Assembly (NCBI GenBank): GCA_028386065.3
Contig: JAKUCV010004698.1
Span: 35,603 to 99,602 of the forward strand
Length of the DNA stretch: 64,000 bases
From: Turnera subulata
Lineage: Eukaryota > Streptophyta > Magnoliopsida > Malpighiales > Passifloraceae
Direction of reading: 5' to 3'
Shown here: positions 53,935 through 64,000 of the stretch, piece after piece
Numbering within the stretch: position 1 is the stretch's first letter
How the letters are laid out: each line of letters opens with the position of its first letter
Made by a program: the position numbers and the translations under genes
Notes under the pieces: generated by a model
The model's database searches: none
What the model was told of the DNA's origin: nothing
The model's input: the letters and a program-made list of their open reading frames with translations, nothing else

Positions 53935-55517
53935 TGTAACGCCCCTATTTTTCATAATTAAATTCTATGAAATTTACGGAATTTTTGGAACTTAATTTCT
54001 CATTTTGCCCTCACCAAGTTCCTTGGAAATATACTTGTAGTCATAGGTATTTTATTCTCGGAACTATTCAAGTTTTATCCCAAAAGGCATTTTATAATTC
54101 TTTTATATAGAATAAATTTGTGTTTCAGAGTAAAACGCATGGATGGGAGTAGTTTTGCTCAATACTACGTAGTTTTGGAAGAACCAAAACGTGAAACACT
54201 AATAAGGGTGTGTTTTGCCTAGAGCAGTGGGGGGGCTGCACATTAGGTGACGTTGTTTTTAATCAAAACGACACCATTTTGATGCCTAGGGTAAACCCTA
54301 GGGTTACCCTAGGAATAAATTCATCTTATCTCTCTCTCTCCTCATTTTTTTTCCTCCTCTCCTTTCTACCCGAGCGGCTGCCCTTTCTCTCCAATCCAAC
54401 TTTCTCAAAACTTCTCTTTTCCCCACTCCCAACAACCACTACCATCACTTCCAGTACACGTCACCGCCGCCGACGATTCTACGAGCTAGGAGTCTGGGCT
54501 CGTCTTGCCACCTCTCGGGAGGACGCCGTCGCCTACTGCATCGAACGGAGGAGGAATTGGAGGCTCATGCGGTTTGTGATGGACTCAGGGATGAGTCGTG
54601 GTGTTGTCGTTGCTGCCCCTGCACCGCCATCGCTTGGTAAGTCGCCGACTCCCTTTTCTCTTCCTCTTTCTTTCTTCTTCTTCATCTGGGGTTGTTGTTG
54701 TTTGGTACTAACCCCTCGGATTTGGGTTTTGTGCTGTGGTTCGGTGTGCACGTGTGGTGTTGCTAGTCGAGTTGCCTTCGGCCGGAATTGGTAGATGTTG
54801 CTTGTGGGTTGTTCACGGCAGGGAGCTAAGGCTCGGGTCTTGGCTCGACAGATCCGAGATGTGACCGGATCTAGACTTATGGCTCGGAATTTCTGGTAAG
54901 GGTTTGAATCTTTAACTAGACCTTAGTTCTTTTTGATGTTGTGGTTGTTGTTTGGTTGGATTCGATGTTGGTTTTGATGTTGGATCATGGATTCCGGATT
55001 CGCAGTTTGTTGTGGGGTGATTTCTGGGCTGTTATGGTTTTTCCAGCGGGGCTATCACCGGAATCCGACGTCACGGGTATTGTTTCGGCGAGCTCGGGTT
55101 ACTTTCCTGGCGAGGGTTGGCCGGAATCTGGCGAACAGGTTACTGTTCTGGCGAGCACAGTTCCAGTTTCGGTGTGGCAGATTGTTCTCCGGCTCTAAGG
55201 GTATCTTTTTCGTCGATATGTTTTTGTTCCCATTTATAGCATGTACTAATTAAAGGAGCATAATTGATATATCGGGAATAAACGGGGTCTAGCGGAAACC
55301 GTGAGCGAGGAGAGAGTGGCACGTGGCCGGAATGTTTTCCGACGTGCGTAGTATCCTAAGGTCGGATGATATTGGACTCGGATTTAATTCTAGGACGAGA
55401 GTTAGGAAAACCGGCCCAAGCCCATTTATGTTCTTTAAAACCCTTATGACCAAATGGATTTAATGAGGGTGAACTTTAAGCCCAAAGCCTTTTAAAAGTT
55501 AGTAGTGTATTTGGTGG

Positions 55518-55665
55518 TTGGGCTTTGGGCCCAAAGATGATAATTTTGAGTAAATATGTAGTGGGCTTCAGGCTCAAGTACATACTTGGGTTGTAATGGT
55601 GGATTTGGGGATATGGGCTTTAGGCCCAAGTATGATTTTGGTTTTAGTTGGGCTTTAGGCCCGTG
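55518..55665. repeat. GGGC-TTTRG-GCCC hairpin cluster in element H
   Basis: TTGGGC-TTTGG-GCCCAA (55518-55534), GGGC-TTCAG-GCTC (about 55563), TGGGC-TTTAG-GCCCA (about 55615) and GGGC-TTTAG-GCCC (about 55650). The 5-nt loop is of the same class as in copia A, B and D. Confidence 0.65.
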
Positions 55666-56404
55666 ACATGGTGCAGATGTGGACCATGGGTGGGATTGGA
55701 TCTTTTGGGTTTAGTCCCTGGCCTTGGTAGTTAATGGGCCTAGACTCACGTTTTATAAACATAATCGGGTTGGAAGGCTTAAGTTATAGTAATATAATCA
55801 CGTAACTAGCATGCATCTATCACGCCCTATGTTTGCTATATAAGTGACCCCGTTGTGTTATAACATAGGATTTGTTGAAGCAAGGCAATGTACCAGATTT
55901 TCCAAGGCAATTTCTATAGCCCAGGTGAGGACATATAAACCTTGGTATGCTTTACTGCCTGCGGTACTCAGGTTGATAGGCTTGGTACTTGGTATGGTGA
56001 ATAGTTTAGTGTTGCAAGCCTTGTATGCCTAATTTAGCTTGATGTGATTCATGCTCTGACTGTGATATGTGCCTGATTGTATATGTATCTACGTTGAAGC
56101 CATGATAATTTTTATGAGCTGATATGACATGTTAATTGTTATGAGCTGTTGATGCCATGTTAATTATTATGAGCTGATAATGCCATGTCGACTATTTATG
56201 GGCTGATATTGCCTTGTTTTATGATATATGCTGTTATGCCAATATCATGTGTTCTTATGAGCCTTAGGCTCGGTTTAGAGACTCTCTGGTGGCACACCAC
56301 CTGTAAACACACTTTGAATATCATACATAAGTCATAACTGATAACAAATAATTCAGAATAATATATGTTCTATTGTGGGGCTGTTGACCGGTAGCACCGA
56401 TTGG

Positions 56405-56695
56405 GAGAGAGGGTACCCCTCGGGTCCTGTTATTATAGTGAGGTATACTCACAGAGACGGCGACGAGGGGATAGATGGGTACGCCCCTCAATTAGTATAT
56501 TAGTGAGAGTACTCCTCACAAAGCTGGCGCCTTGGGGATTTGTCGGGTGTACCCCTTGGTTATTTGTTATTATATATTTCCTTTGGTGAGAGCGCCCCTC
56601 ACAGAGCCGGTGACTTGGGGACTGACGGGTGTGCCCCAAGATTTTGGATTGTATATTCCTTTGAGGAGAACACCTCTCCTAGAGCTGTCGGCCAC
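56405..56695. repeat. degenerate tandem repeat, about 80-95-bp unit, 3.5 copies
   Basis: Units share GAGAG-n-CCCTC, ACAGAG(C)CGG-GAC, TTGGGG, GGGTGTGCCCC-type pieces and a T-rich end; unit starts are near 56405, 56502, 56586 and 56662. Located in element H. Confidence 0.65.
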
Positions 56696-56744
56696 TTGTT
56701 TTATTGGTGGTTTTCTCTGTCGGAACTTACCCATTCCGATGTGT

Positions 56745-56762
56745 TGATATATATATATATAT

Positions 56763-56815
<53 letters not shown>

Positions 56816-56835
56816 TATATATATATATATATGTT
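56745..56835. repeat. (TA)n microsatellite
   Basis: About 90 bp of TA repeats interrupted by three GT steps. It makes false Tyr/Ile frames in both strands. Confidence 0.9.
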
Positions 56836-57522
56836 TATATTTGGGCTTATGCCCTGAGGAGCTGGCCAGTCGCTACAGTGCCCGACGCACACAGTAGAGG
56901 GCCGTAATAAAATATTCAAAGTTAATAAATGATAAACTATCTCTCAATAAGATGATTTGGGTTAAGTGTGGGACTAAAGTCTGATGTTGACTTTTTTTGC
57001 GCACTGTGACTTGCTATGTGCACTGTGGCAGTTTTTGCCAGATTTTGATGTATTCGCGGTTGATTTGTGTATGTATATTTTGGTTTATTTGTTTGTGGTG
57101 AGACAGTGGTTGGTCTCACCCCCTCATAGTTTTTACACAGGTCAACTGATCGTGGATCAGGGACGCATTCAGGTAACTGTGCCTACTTTCCTTCGGGGAC
57201 GGATCCATAGGTTGACACTTCATATGTATGTATTTGTCACTGAACTCGTTGTTGATTTTCTGCTGCATAACTTGTCGGGATGTTGTTGTATAGTTCGGAT
57301 TGAACACTTGTTTTCCGGTTGGTTTGCCAGTGTTTACATGGCTTGTTAAACCCGATTTATTTTTTTGAGTCTTTAAGCATCCCGATGTTTAGTTTTTTAT
57401 TCTGAGTTTTGATGATATGTTTTACATAGTGCTTGGTATCCCTGATCTCAAGGGCATTTTTGTCTCTTCATTGACATTTACGTTTTGTATATTTGGTTTT
57501 GGGTTGCGGTCGTTTCAGTTTT

Positions 57523-58140
57523 TCACGGTTTAGCTGGGTTTACCCCTTGCGCTTCAAAAGACTTGTTTTTGTTTGTTTCAAACATTTTCATGTTATGGTT
57601 CAAACTCAATTTCAACAACCAATTCTTTTTCTCCAATCTAATGGGGGAGGCGAGTTTTACAATAATTTGTTTGACACTTATCTTCGGGACCATGGTATTC
57701 TTCGACGAGTTTCTTGTCCTTATAGTCATCAACAAAACGGATTAGCAGAGCGAACACATCATTCTCTGTTGAATGCTATCCTATCGGTTTTGTATCAAGC
57801 CAAATTACCTTTATCTTTTTGGGTAGAAGCTCTGCATTATGTCACTCATATTCGTAACCGACTCCCAACTATTACTCTTTCTTGGAAGAGTCCCTATAAA
57901 CTTCTATTTAATCGGCAACCCACCTTTGATAACATTAAAGTCTTTGGATGTGCTTGTTATCCTCACAATATGGGTCCACACATACACAAATTGCATCCAC
58001 GCACTACACTGCATATTTTTCTAGGTTTATCTTCATCTCACAAAGGCTTTTGATGTTACAATCCCCAATCTCGCAAAGTGGTGGTGTCTCGTAATGTTCA
58101 GTTTGATGAGACTTTGTTTCCTTATTAAACTCTATTTTCT
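57523..58140 (+). pseudogene. copia G integrase, continuation
   Basis: SRFSWVYPLRFK, FQQPILFLQSNGGGEFYNNL, CPYSHQQNGLAERTHHSLLN and KVFGCACYPHNMGPHIH: second half of the integrase core and its C-terminal part. The Asp of the usual LQSDGGGEF is Asn here. Stop at 58051-58053. Confidence 0.8.
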
Positions 58141-58299
58141 TCTACTCTCTCGCCTTCTGCTTCAGGTATTTTTGATTTCGATATCACAACCATCCATACC
58201 TTACCTAGTGCCACTTTATCAGTTCCCACATCTTTTTCATAGCCCTCATCTATTCCAGCATCGTCGCCTGTCCCTTCTTCTCCACCCTCTCCCGAGAAT

Positions 58300-59965
58300 T
58301 TGCCGCCTTGGGTTCCTTCTTCTCCACCTGCCTCTCCATCTTTCCCACACCTTGTCTCTGATACTGAGCTCATACCGCAACCAGATCAACCCCCAATTAT
58401 ACCCACACATAAGATGACAACTCGATCCAAAGCGGGAATTATCAAACCCATCAACCGTTTATCTCTTCTTACCACTACTACTGCCTCACTCGAACCAACA
58501 ACTTATTTACAGGCTTCCAAAGAGCGTGTTTGGTGCGATGCTATGAACGAGGAAATACAGGCTTTGCACCGAAACCACACTTGTTTTTTGGTTCCCAAAC
58601 CTCCGCCCTAAGTGAGCATCATTGGTTCCAAGTGGGTGTTCAAACAAAAGTATAGGTCTGATGGTTAATTGGAGCGACATAAGGCGTGCCTGGTTGCGCA
58701 GGGATACACTCAGCAACCTGGAGAGGATTTTGAGGAGACTTTTAGTCCGGTCATCAAGCCAGCAACCATTCGTATAGTCCTTACGATTGCGATTTCTGAT
58801 GGTTGGGGTCTGAGGCAACTTGATGTCAAGAATGCCTTCTTGAATGGGGATTTACGAGAAGTTGTTTATATGAGGCAACGACCGGGTTATGAGGATCCGA
58901 ATCATCCAGATTATGTTTGTAAGCTACCTAAGGCACTCTATGGCCTGAAACAAGCCCCGCGGGGGTGGTATCAGCGGTGTGCTCAATGTCTTCTTTCCCA
59001 GGGTTTCTTTATTTGTAAATCAGATGCATCTCTTTTTATTTTACACTCTAGACAAGGCGTGGCTTTTCTATTACTTTATGTAGATGATATAGTCTTAACG
59101 GCTTCTACTTCGGTTCTTTTGCATCAACTTCTCTTAATGTTGAAGAGTTTTTTATGTCTGATCTTGGAGAGCTACACTATTTTCTTGGTCTACAGATTAC
59201 AAGGTTTTCTGGTGGGTTTTTTATGCATCAGACTAAGTATTTGCTCCTATTCTCAAGAGGGAAAGGTTCACTGACACCAAGTCTTCGCCCACCCCCATGC
59301 AGCACAAGCTCCAATTGTCTGTTGATCATGGCGAGCTGTTATCCGATGGAGATCAAAGGTTATATCGGAGGATTGTGGGAGCACTACAATATCTTACTTT
59401 CACCCGTCCTGATATATCTTTCACTATGAACTTGGTGTGTCAATTCATGCATTCACCAACTACAGCCCATTGGAAAGCAGTAAAGCGCATACTTCGGTAT
59501 CTTTCAGGTACATAGGATAGAGGTTTTCTTCTTCGTCCAGTTAATTTAAGAAACATGGTTGCCTATAGTGATGCTGATTGGGCTGGTTGTCTCGATACAA
59601 GACGTTCAACTACAGGCTTTTGTGTTTATTTGGGAGGCAATTTGATTTCTTGGACTGCAAAGAATCAACACACCGTTTCTCGCAGTAGTGCATAGTCCGA
59701 GTATAGGGCATTAGCAAGCACAGTGGCTGACATCTGCTGGTTGCGGGCTCTTTTGTCCGAGTTAGGATATACTCCTTTGTTGCCGGTTATTGTTCACTGT
59801 GACAATAAATCGGCTACCTTTTTGGCAAGCAATCTAGTTCAACACCAAAGGACGAAACACCTTGAGGTTGATCTCCATTTTGTGCGAGAACGGGTTCGCT
59901 GGAAGCACATTTTAGTTTCACATATTGATAGTTCTCAGCAACTTGATCCTCAAATTGAGGGGGAG
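58300..59965 (+). pseudogene. copia G reverse transcriptase and RNase H
   Basis: MTTRSKAGIIKP, MNEEIQALHRNHTCFLVP (stop), ERHKACLVAQGYTQQPGEDF, DVKNAFLNG, ALYGLKQAPRGWYQR, LLYVDDIV (catalytic residues present), then a frameshift near 59130, MSDLGELHYFLGLQITR, another shift, RRIVGALQYLTFTRPDISFT, a stop at 59513, YSDADWAGC, a stop at 59694, and CDNKSATFLASN, KHLEVDLHFVRERV. At least five lesions. Confidence 0.85.
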
Positions 59966-60098
59966 TGATAAGGGATAAGTATAAGTTAGTTTGTTTTTGT
60001 ATCTATTATATATTAGGACTCTTTTGTATCCTTACGTATTAACTATTATATAATGACGAAGGAGTGCATGAGCAGTGTATCCTGATTAAACTCGTTCA
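59966..60098 (+). repeat. element G 3' LTR
   Basis: TGATAAGGGATAAGTA to AAACTCGTTCA. Roughly 92% identical to the 5' LTR. Confidence 0.9.
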
Positions 60099-60103
60099 AG
60101 CTG

Positions 60104-60228
60104 AAGTCCAAATGCATCTCAAAACTATGCATTCAATGTCTTTTGAGCACATAAGAAGGAGTGGTGATTGGCTGGCTCACAGTATTGCCAACTGGCTTGA
60201 CATTGCCCTACTGAAATGTCCCTCCTAG
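60104..60228 (+). pseudogene. RNase H-like frame, 3' half, after element G
   Basis: MHSMSFEHIRRSGDWLAHSI and ANWLDIALLKCPS then TAG: the last helix with catalytic Asp region changed (GDWLAH for the usual N-ADxLA). In frame with the 5' half once the insertion and one target-site copy are ignored, so the target frame was open when G landed. Confidence 0.65.
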
Positions 60229-60729
60229 ATAAATTCGTCCATTTTACTTACGCAAATGATGATTTACTAAGGCAAATATTGTTGTTTCGAACGTTGCAGT
60301 TTCAATGAAAGTTATATTCGGTTAGCACAAAAAATTCAATACTAATGCTTGGTATAACTAAAATTTTGAATTAAATTATTTAAAAAAAATCTAAGAGATA
60401 TACATTTCAGTATTTATTAAACCAGAAATGAATTCCAAATTTGATCACTTTAGTTCGAATTTGAAATATTTGTCAAATATTACATATTAAATAAAAATAG
60501 AATTCAACTCATGATTTTAACTCAAATTAGTTCATGCCAAACAATTAAATTGAATTCATCTTTAAAAATTGAATTCAATTTGATGGATACAGATGTTTCT
60601 CCAATTCGTCATCAGCTCCTCTTTGTATTGATCTACCTGCCTAATACATTACCATAAGACGAAAAAAGGGAGGCAAGATACAAACGTATGGCCACTTAGG
60701 ATTAATGGATCATACAAAAAACAAAAAAT
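60229..60729. other. AT-rich spacer, no gene seen
   Basis: Many GAATTC/AATTGAATT motifs and A/T runs. Nothing coding. Confidence 0.5.
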
Positions 60730-60858
60730 TGTTGTAAAAGAATGTAATTTAAGGAAGGATTTGGAAGGAGAAGAAGAAAGATGGAGGAAGAAATTGGTGA
60801 GGAACACAACGGGTTACAACCCGGTTCTTCATTTTTCATTACACACATTCATCTAATA

Positions 60859-60940
<82 letters not shown>

Positions 60941-61004
60941 GAGGTATGTATATGTATATGGTACAAACAGTATTCATATTGTATTTATACTTTATTTTAT
61001 AACA
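60730..61004 (-). repeat. element D LTR (3' LTR in element sense)
   Basis: TGTTGTAAAAG to TTTTATAACA; 275 bp, of which about 75 bp are a TA repeat. Start chosen by TG and similarity of the end to A and B; the TSD cannot be tested because the other end is missing. Confidence 0.6.
60862..60935. repeat. (TA)n microsatellite in the element D LTR
   Basis: About 37 TA units without interruption. Confidence 0.9.
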
Positions 61005-61439
61005 CTCCCCCTTGAATGCTGTTTGTACTTTGGGTAGAATACGCTTTTTGGGACAACTGCCTCACTAAAAACTTTACCAAGAAAAATCCAGTGGGATAAA
61101 AACTTGGTGAAGGAAAAAGAGTGCAGTGCGTATTCTACTCCCCCTCATCTTAACCTCTGTTGATTCCTTGATATCGTTGCATGCCAATCGTCCTTGTCAG
61201 CTTCTGGTGGCGTGTGTGTTGTCTGATCACTTTGATACACCATTGCTTTTGTAGTCCCGATGATATTGTAATATCATGTATAAAGTTGTAGTTGATGTCC
61301 GTCTCTGCTTTATGTGGACTGAATAAGGGATCTTCATCTGCAAAAATCAACTTTACTTTCTTTCGGGTTTACAGGATTACACAATTGTTATTTTCCGAAG
61401 ATAAAAGCAAATACAGATCTTGCCTATAGGCTTAAATCA

Positions 61440-63360
61440 AAAGCTTCAGGCCTTATGTTACAAGCAATACATATTGCACTAAGACAGGGTACTCCAGGAC
61501 CAGTCTAATAGCACGATATTTGAAAGCCTCTTCTGGAGTTCCAATCACTAACCATATAGATATCAACATAAAATTTATTCATACTAAAAATGATTTAAAT
61601 TTAATTTTTTTGTAATTTCCCGGGAATTAGTTGCTTCAGGCAACTTGGATCCTTCAGGGATCTTCATGTATATTTCACAACTTATGGATCCATAGTAGGC
61701 TGTAAAAGCATTCATAATGCATTTCTAATTCTTTTCATATAATGCCAGACTTATCAAAATAATTGCATCCACCACAGAGGAGTATATCTCCTCACAATTA
61801 ATACCAGGTCATTTGGGTAAACCTTGTGCTACAAACCGTGCATTATATCTCAATATCTTTTCTGCACAAGTACCCATTTTTCGACCAATCAATTTTACAA
61901 AATTTTCTCGCTTCACAAGCGAGTCCAACACAGCCTTTAATCATATCTCTTTATTTTGACCAATCATACAACACCTACATTCATTAGTAGGTTCATGATC
62001 CTCATTTTAATACTTAGCGCTATAAATAAAAATTGTATTCCGTCGACGGTTATTTCACTTCGGTTCTATCTTATCTCTGACACCATAATTGAGATCTCAT
62101 CATACTCATTTATTTCAGGTACCTGTGTTACTTCTGGAACTTTATCAATTTGTGTCAGGGAATCAACCTCTTCTGGAGAACTTTATTTTCTTACTGGGGC
62201 CATCTTTTTTTTTTCTCTATCGAGAATTTCTTTTCTTTTTGGAACCGAGTATAATCTATAGATTCATTTGCTTACTTATATTGTTCTTCAGGAACATCAA
62301 TTTAAACATGAGCATTTGCAACTAGTATATGGTCACACTTAATTTAAATGTGTCTGGCAATTGCATATCAATTTTCCTGCAAATGAATCATCTTCTTTTG
62401 ATTATATGAGGATCATAATGCATTTCAAAAATCTTGAATTTTGATCCAGCTGCTTCTTTCCTCCCCTTTATGTTGGGTAAATTCTATCATCAAATTAACA
62501 TACCCAACATACACAACATATACTCCCAATCTTCTTTAAGGACCAACAAAACAATGTTGTGGTGGAGCATTTTTATACTTTATAATCGATGGTCCGAAGA
62601 TGGGAAATACTAAGTATGTGACCATTAATCAATTAAAGGGGAGATCTTATCATGTTGGCTTGATGCACTCAAGTGTTGCTGCATATAAAATACCATTTTT
62701 TCAAACAGTGATATTTCATCAATGGTCCTACAATTAATTGTCAATGTTCTCCCAGATCAGTTTGGGTTTATTTCCAATGATATACATTATCCATTAAAGA
62801 AATATATCAGTATTATCTAGACATATAGTCTAGTAACATAAGTAGGGACATATACCTGCAAGTGGCTTAATTATTAAATTAGTGCGCACAATGCCAACTT
62901 GTGTTACACAATAGACTATCTAGTCGATGCATCGTAAAAATTACCTAGATGGTTAACACAGCGGATTTATCAGTCCGCATTCATGTCCCTGAATCATTCT
63001 CAAACTTGCTGGTGATACTAGGCAATTCTCATCTTAGGGGGCCGTATTATTAATTTCGCAGCAAACAAACACATGGAAATTCATTGATTGTAAAGGCTTC
63101 TGGCTTTTCAATGAATGACCAAATAAATTTTGTGCATCATTATTTACCCGGGATGGCCCAACCGGTCATGCCAAACAATAAATCCATGAACCAACTTCAA
63201 GTTGGTGCCAGCTTCAGGCTGCGCAAGCTGTGTATTTAAACACTTAAAATTGCTAGCTCCAGGCTAGTGCATTCCAGCTTTTGGTTGGATATGTTAAGTT
63301 TCAGTTACTCGACTGCTAGCTTCAGGCTAGCTATATATGTGACAGCTTCAGGCTATTATA
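61440..63360. repeat. mini-hairpin array (element D)
   Basis: AGTTGC-TTCAG-GCAACT 61629-61645; GATCC-TTCAG-GGATC directly after; GTTC-TTCAG-GAAC near 62283; ACCAAC-TTCAA-GTTGGT near 63191; CTAGC-TCCAG-GCTAG near 63255; CCAGC-TTTTG-GTTGG near 63274; GCTAGC-TTCAG-GCTAGC 63315-63331. Homologous positions in A and B show different stems with pairing kept. Confidence 0.72.
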
Positions 63361-63675
63361 CATGTGTCAATTTTAGACTTATTTCTGCCACTCATGTCGG
63401 AAAAAATCAGAATTATTAAGCAATAATTAATGTAGTGGCAAACATATCCAAAAAGTAAATCCTCGAGGATTGGAAAGCTTTGGAATTATCTGAAAATAAT
63501 ACAGACTACCGAAAAATCTTCTAGATCTTTTCGGAGACAGAAAAAGGGGTCCATATATGAAAGCTGACACCTAGCTGTCTAAGCTCAGGCTATAAGAAGG
63601 GGGGGTGGTAGAGGCAGTAAGATACAGAAATCTTAACAAGATAACGATACAGAAAAACTCAACAAGACAAGAAAA

Positions 63676-64000
63676 ATGCCTTCCCCAGCTACTGTTTTCT
63701 TTGTTGAGGGTGCCTCTCTAGGAAGGAGAAATAGGTTAGCCTATAGCATGGTGAATGAACAGCAGGAGGAATTACCAAATGAATTGGCGAGGATACCTCG
63801 TTTAGTGTTTATTGATGAGCTTTACTCATCTAGGTTCTTTGTAACTCCTATGGAAGAAACTTTCTTCCTAGAGGACCAAGGCAATTTACGAGCTTCCTTT
63901 TATGGCTCGGCTAACTCAATTATGTTTTTCATATCTAATAGACTGCAGGAATTTCAGCTAGAGCCTTCATGTCAGATTTTAAATCAAAGCAGTTATTATC
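63676..64000 (+). CDS. opposite-strand ORF in element D, partial
   Basis: ATG at 63676, open to the window end (108 codons), homologous to 23888-24571 of element A with no indel. Of 28 base differences, I count 20 silent and 8 replacement changes. A CTATAAG box (about 63590) precedes it. The endonuclease-like part would lie beyond the edge. Function unknown. Confidence 0.6.
   Translation, partial: MPSPATVFFVEGASLGRRNRLAYSMVNEQQEELPNELARIPRLVFIDELYSSRFFVTPMEETFFLEDQGNLRASFYGSANSIMFFISNRLQEFQLEPSCQILNQSSYY

Larger units (their letters stand above)
53935..57517 (+). mobile_element. LTR-type element H, 3583 bp, nested in copia G integrase
   Basis: GTTTT target duplication at 53930-53934 and 57518-57522. 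Ends TGTAAC and GTTTCA pair as an imperfect inverted repeat. There are no gag-pol frames, and I found no internal pair of direct repeats, so it is best read as a very large solo LTR (gypsy type), less likely a large non-coding LARD. Inside: leader-like CT-rich block with AAACCCTAGGG (54290), TATA box CTATATAAG (55836), four GGGC-n5-GCCC-type hairpins (55518-55665), TGAGCTGAT-n-GCCATGT repeats (56110-56230), an 80-bp tandem repeat (56405-56690) and a (TA)n tract. Frames at 54210-54794 look like chance. Confidence 0.75.
51949..60098 (+). mobile_element. Ty1/copia element G with nested element H
   Basis: LTRs 51949-52081 and 59966-60098 (133 bp each, 11 differences by eye), TG...CA. Target duplication AGTTG (51944-51948) against AGCTG (60099-60103), one mismatch. 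Primer site TGGTAGCGGAGC follows the 5' LTR; GAGGGGGAG precedes the 3' LTR. Gag-pol order is normal but carries many stops and shifts, and integrase is interrupted by element H. LTR divergence makes it the oldest of the dated copia copies here. Confidence 0.9.
60730..64000 (-). mobile_element. Ty1/copia element D, runs off the right edge
   Basis: Left LTR 60730-61004 (3' LTR in element sense), then a purine tract and the same copia tail as A and B (minus strand GGTTTTTAG, CCCACTGG region at 61060-61140). The interior matches element A in order, including GGATC hairpins, integrase-like and GAG-pre-integrase remnants and the opposite-strand ORF. The second LTR is outside the window. No intact pol frame. 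Confidence 0.82.

Noticed and set aside
54210..55253. Gene-like ORFs with an AAACCCTAGGG leader in element H
   Set aside because: Open frames overlap in several phases, no known domain, and they lie inside a mobile element; codon pattern is not convincing.
56704..56907. Tyr/Ile-rich ORFs around 56.7-56.9 kb
   Set aside because: Made by the TA microsatellite.
1..64000. tRNA, rRNA and other structured RNA genes
   Set aside because: No full tRNA cloverleaf or rRNA segment was recognised; the only box B motifs belong to the SINE copies.

Overview
This is eudicot nuclear DNA. It holds intron-containing host genes, AT-rich non-coding stretches and deeply nested retroelements. There are no bacterial, organellar or CRISPR features. 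I could not fix the species.

Host genes. Two are clear. On the minus strand at 2559-3698 is a PYRP2-type chloroplast HAD phosphatase (riboflavin pathway). On the plus strand at 13797-18348 is an eight-exon gene for a BAH plus TFIIS-like reader (AIPP3 type). From memory these are the neighbours At4g11570 and At4g11560 in Arabidopsis, so the left 18 kb looks like a conserved gene pair pushed apart by transposons. Other host traces are a divergent Werner-type exonuclease fragment (19.4-20.0 kb), several broken RNase H-like fragments (46.8-60.2 kb) and unidentified possible exons (42.9-49.7 kb).

Mobile DNA by position. 6115-6816: solo LTR with a 5-bp target duplication. 7277-13342: full-length L1-type LINE with both ORFs open. 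18923-18941: a tiny poly(A) insertion. 20328-26412 (A), 26666-33704 (B) and 60730-window end (D): three sister Ty1/copia elements on the minus strand, coding-dead and full of short hairpins. 33829-42724: Ty3/gypsy element with a Ty1/copia element (E) inserted in its gag. 44326-45543: 5'-truncated LINE. About 45.78-45.94 and 46225-46362: two related SINEs. 50720-51413: non-autonomous hAT element. 51949-60098: Ty1/copia (G) that split an RNase H-like reading frame and was itself hit by a 3.6-kb LTR-type element (H, 53935-57517).

Most unusual items. (1) Elements A, B and D carry dozens of mini-hairpins with variable 4-6-bp stems around a near-constant 5-nt loop, usually TTCAG or TTCTG. (2) A and D carry an opposite-strand ORF, an unrecognised N-terminus joined to a LINE-like endonuclease start, whose two copies differ mainly at synonymous sites. 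(3) B carries fused fragments of two host enzymes, fructokinase and PEP carboxykinase, just inside its LTR. (4) In E, a second copy of the 3' LTR lies between gag and pol. Identity and substitution counts are hand counts from the text.
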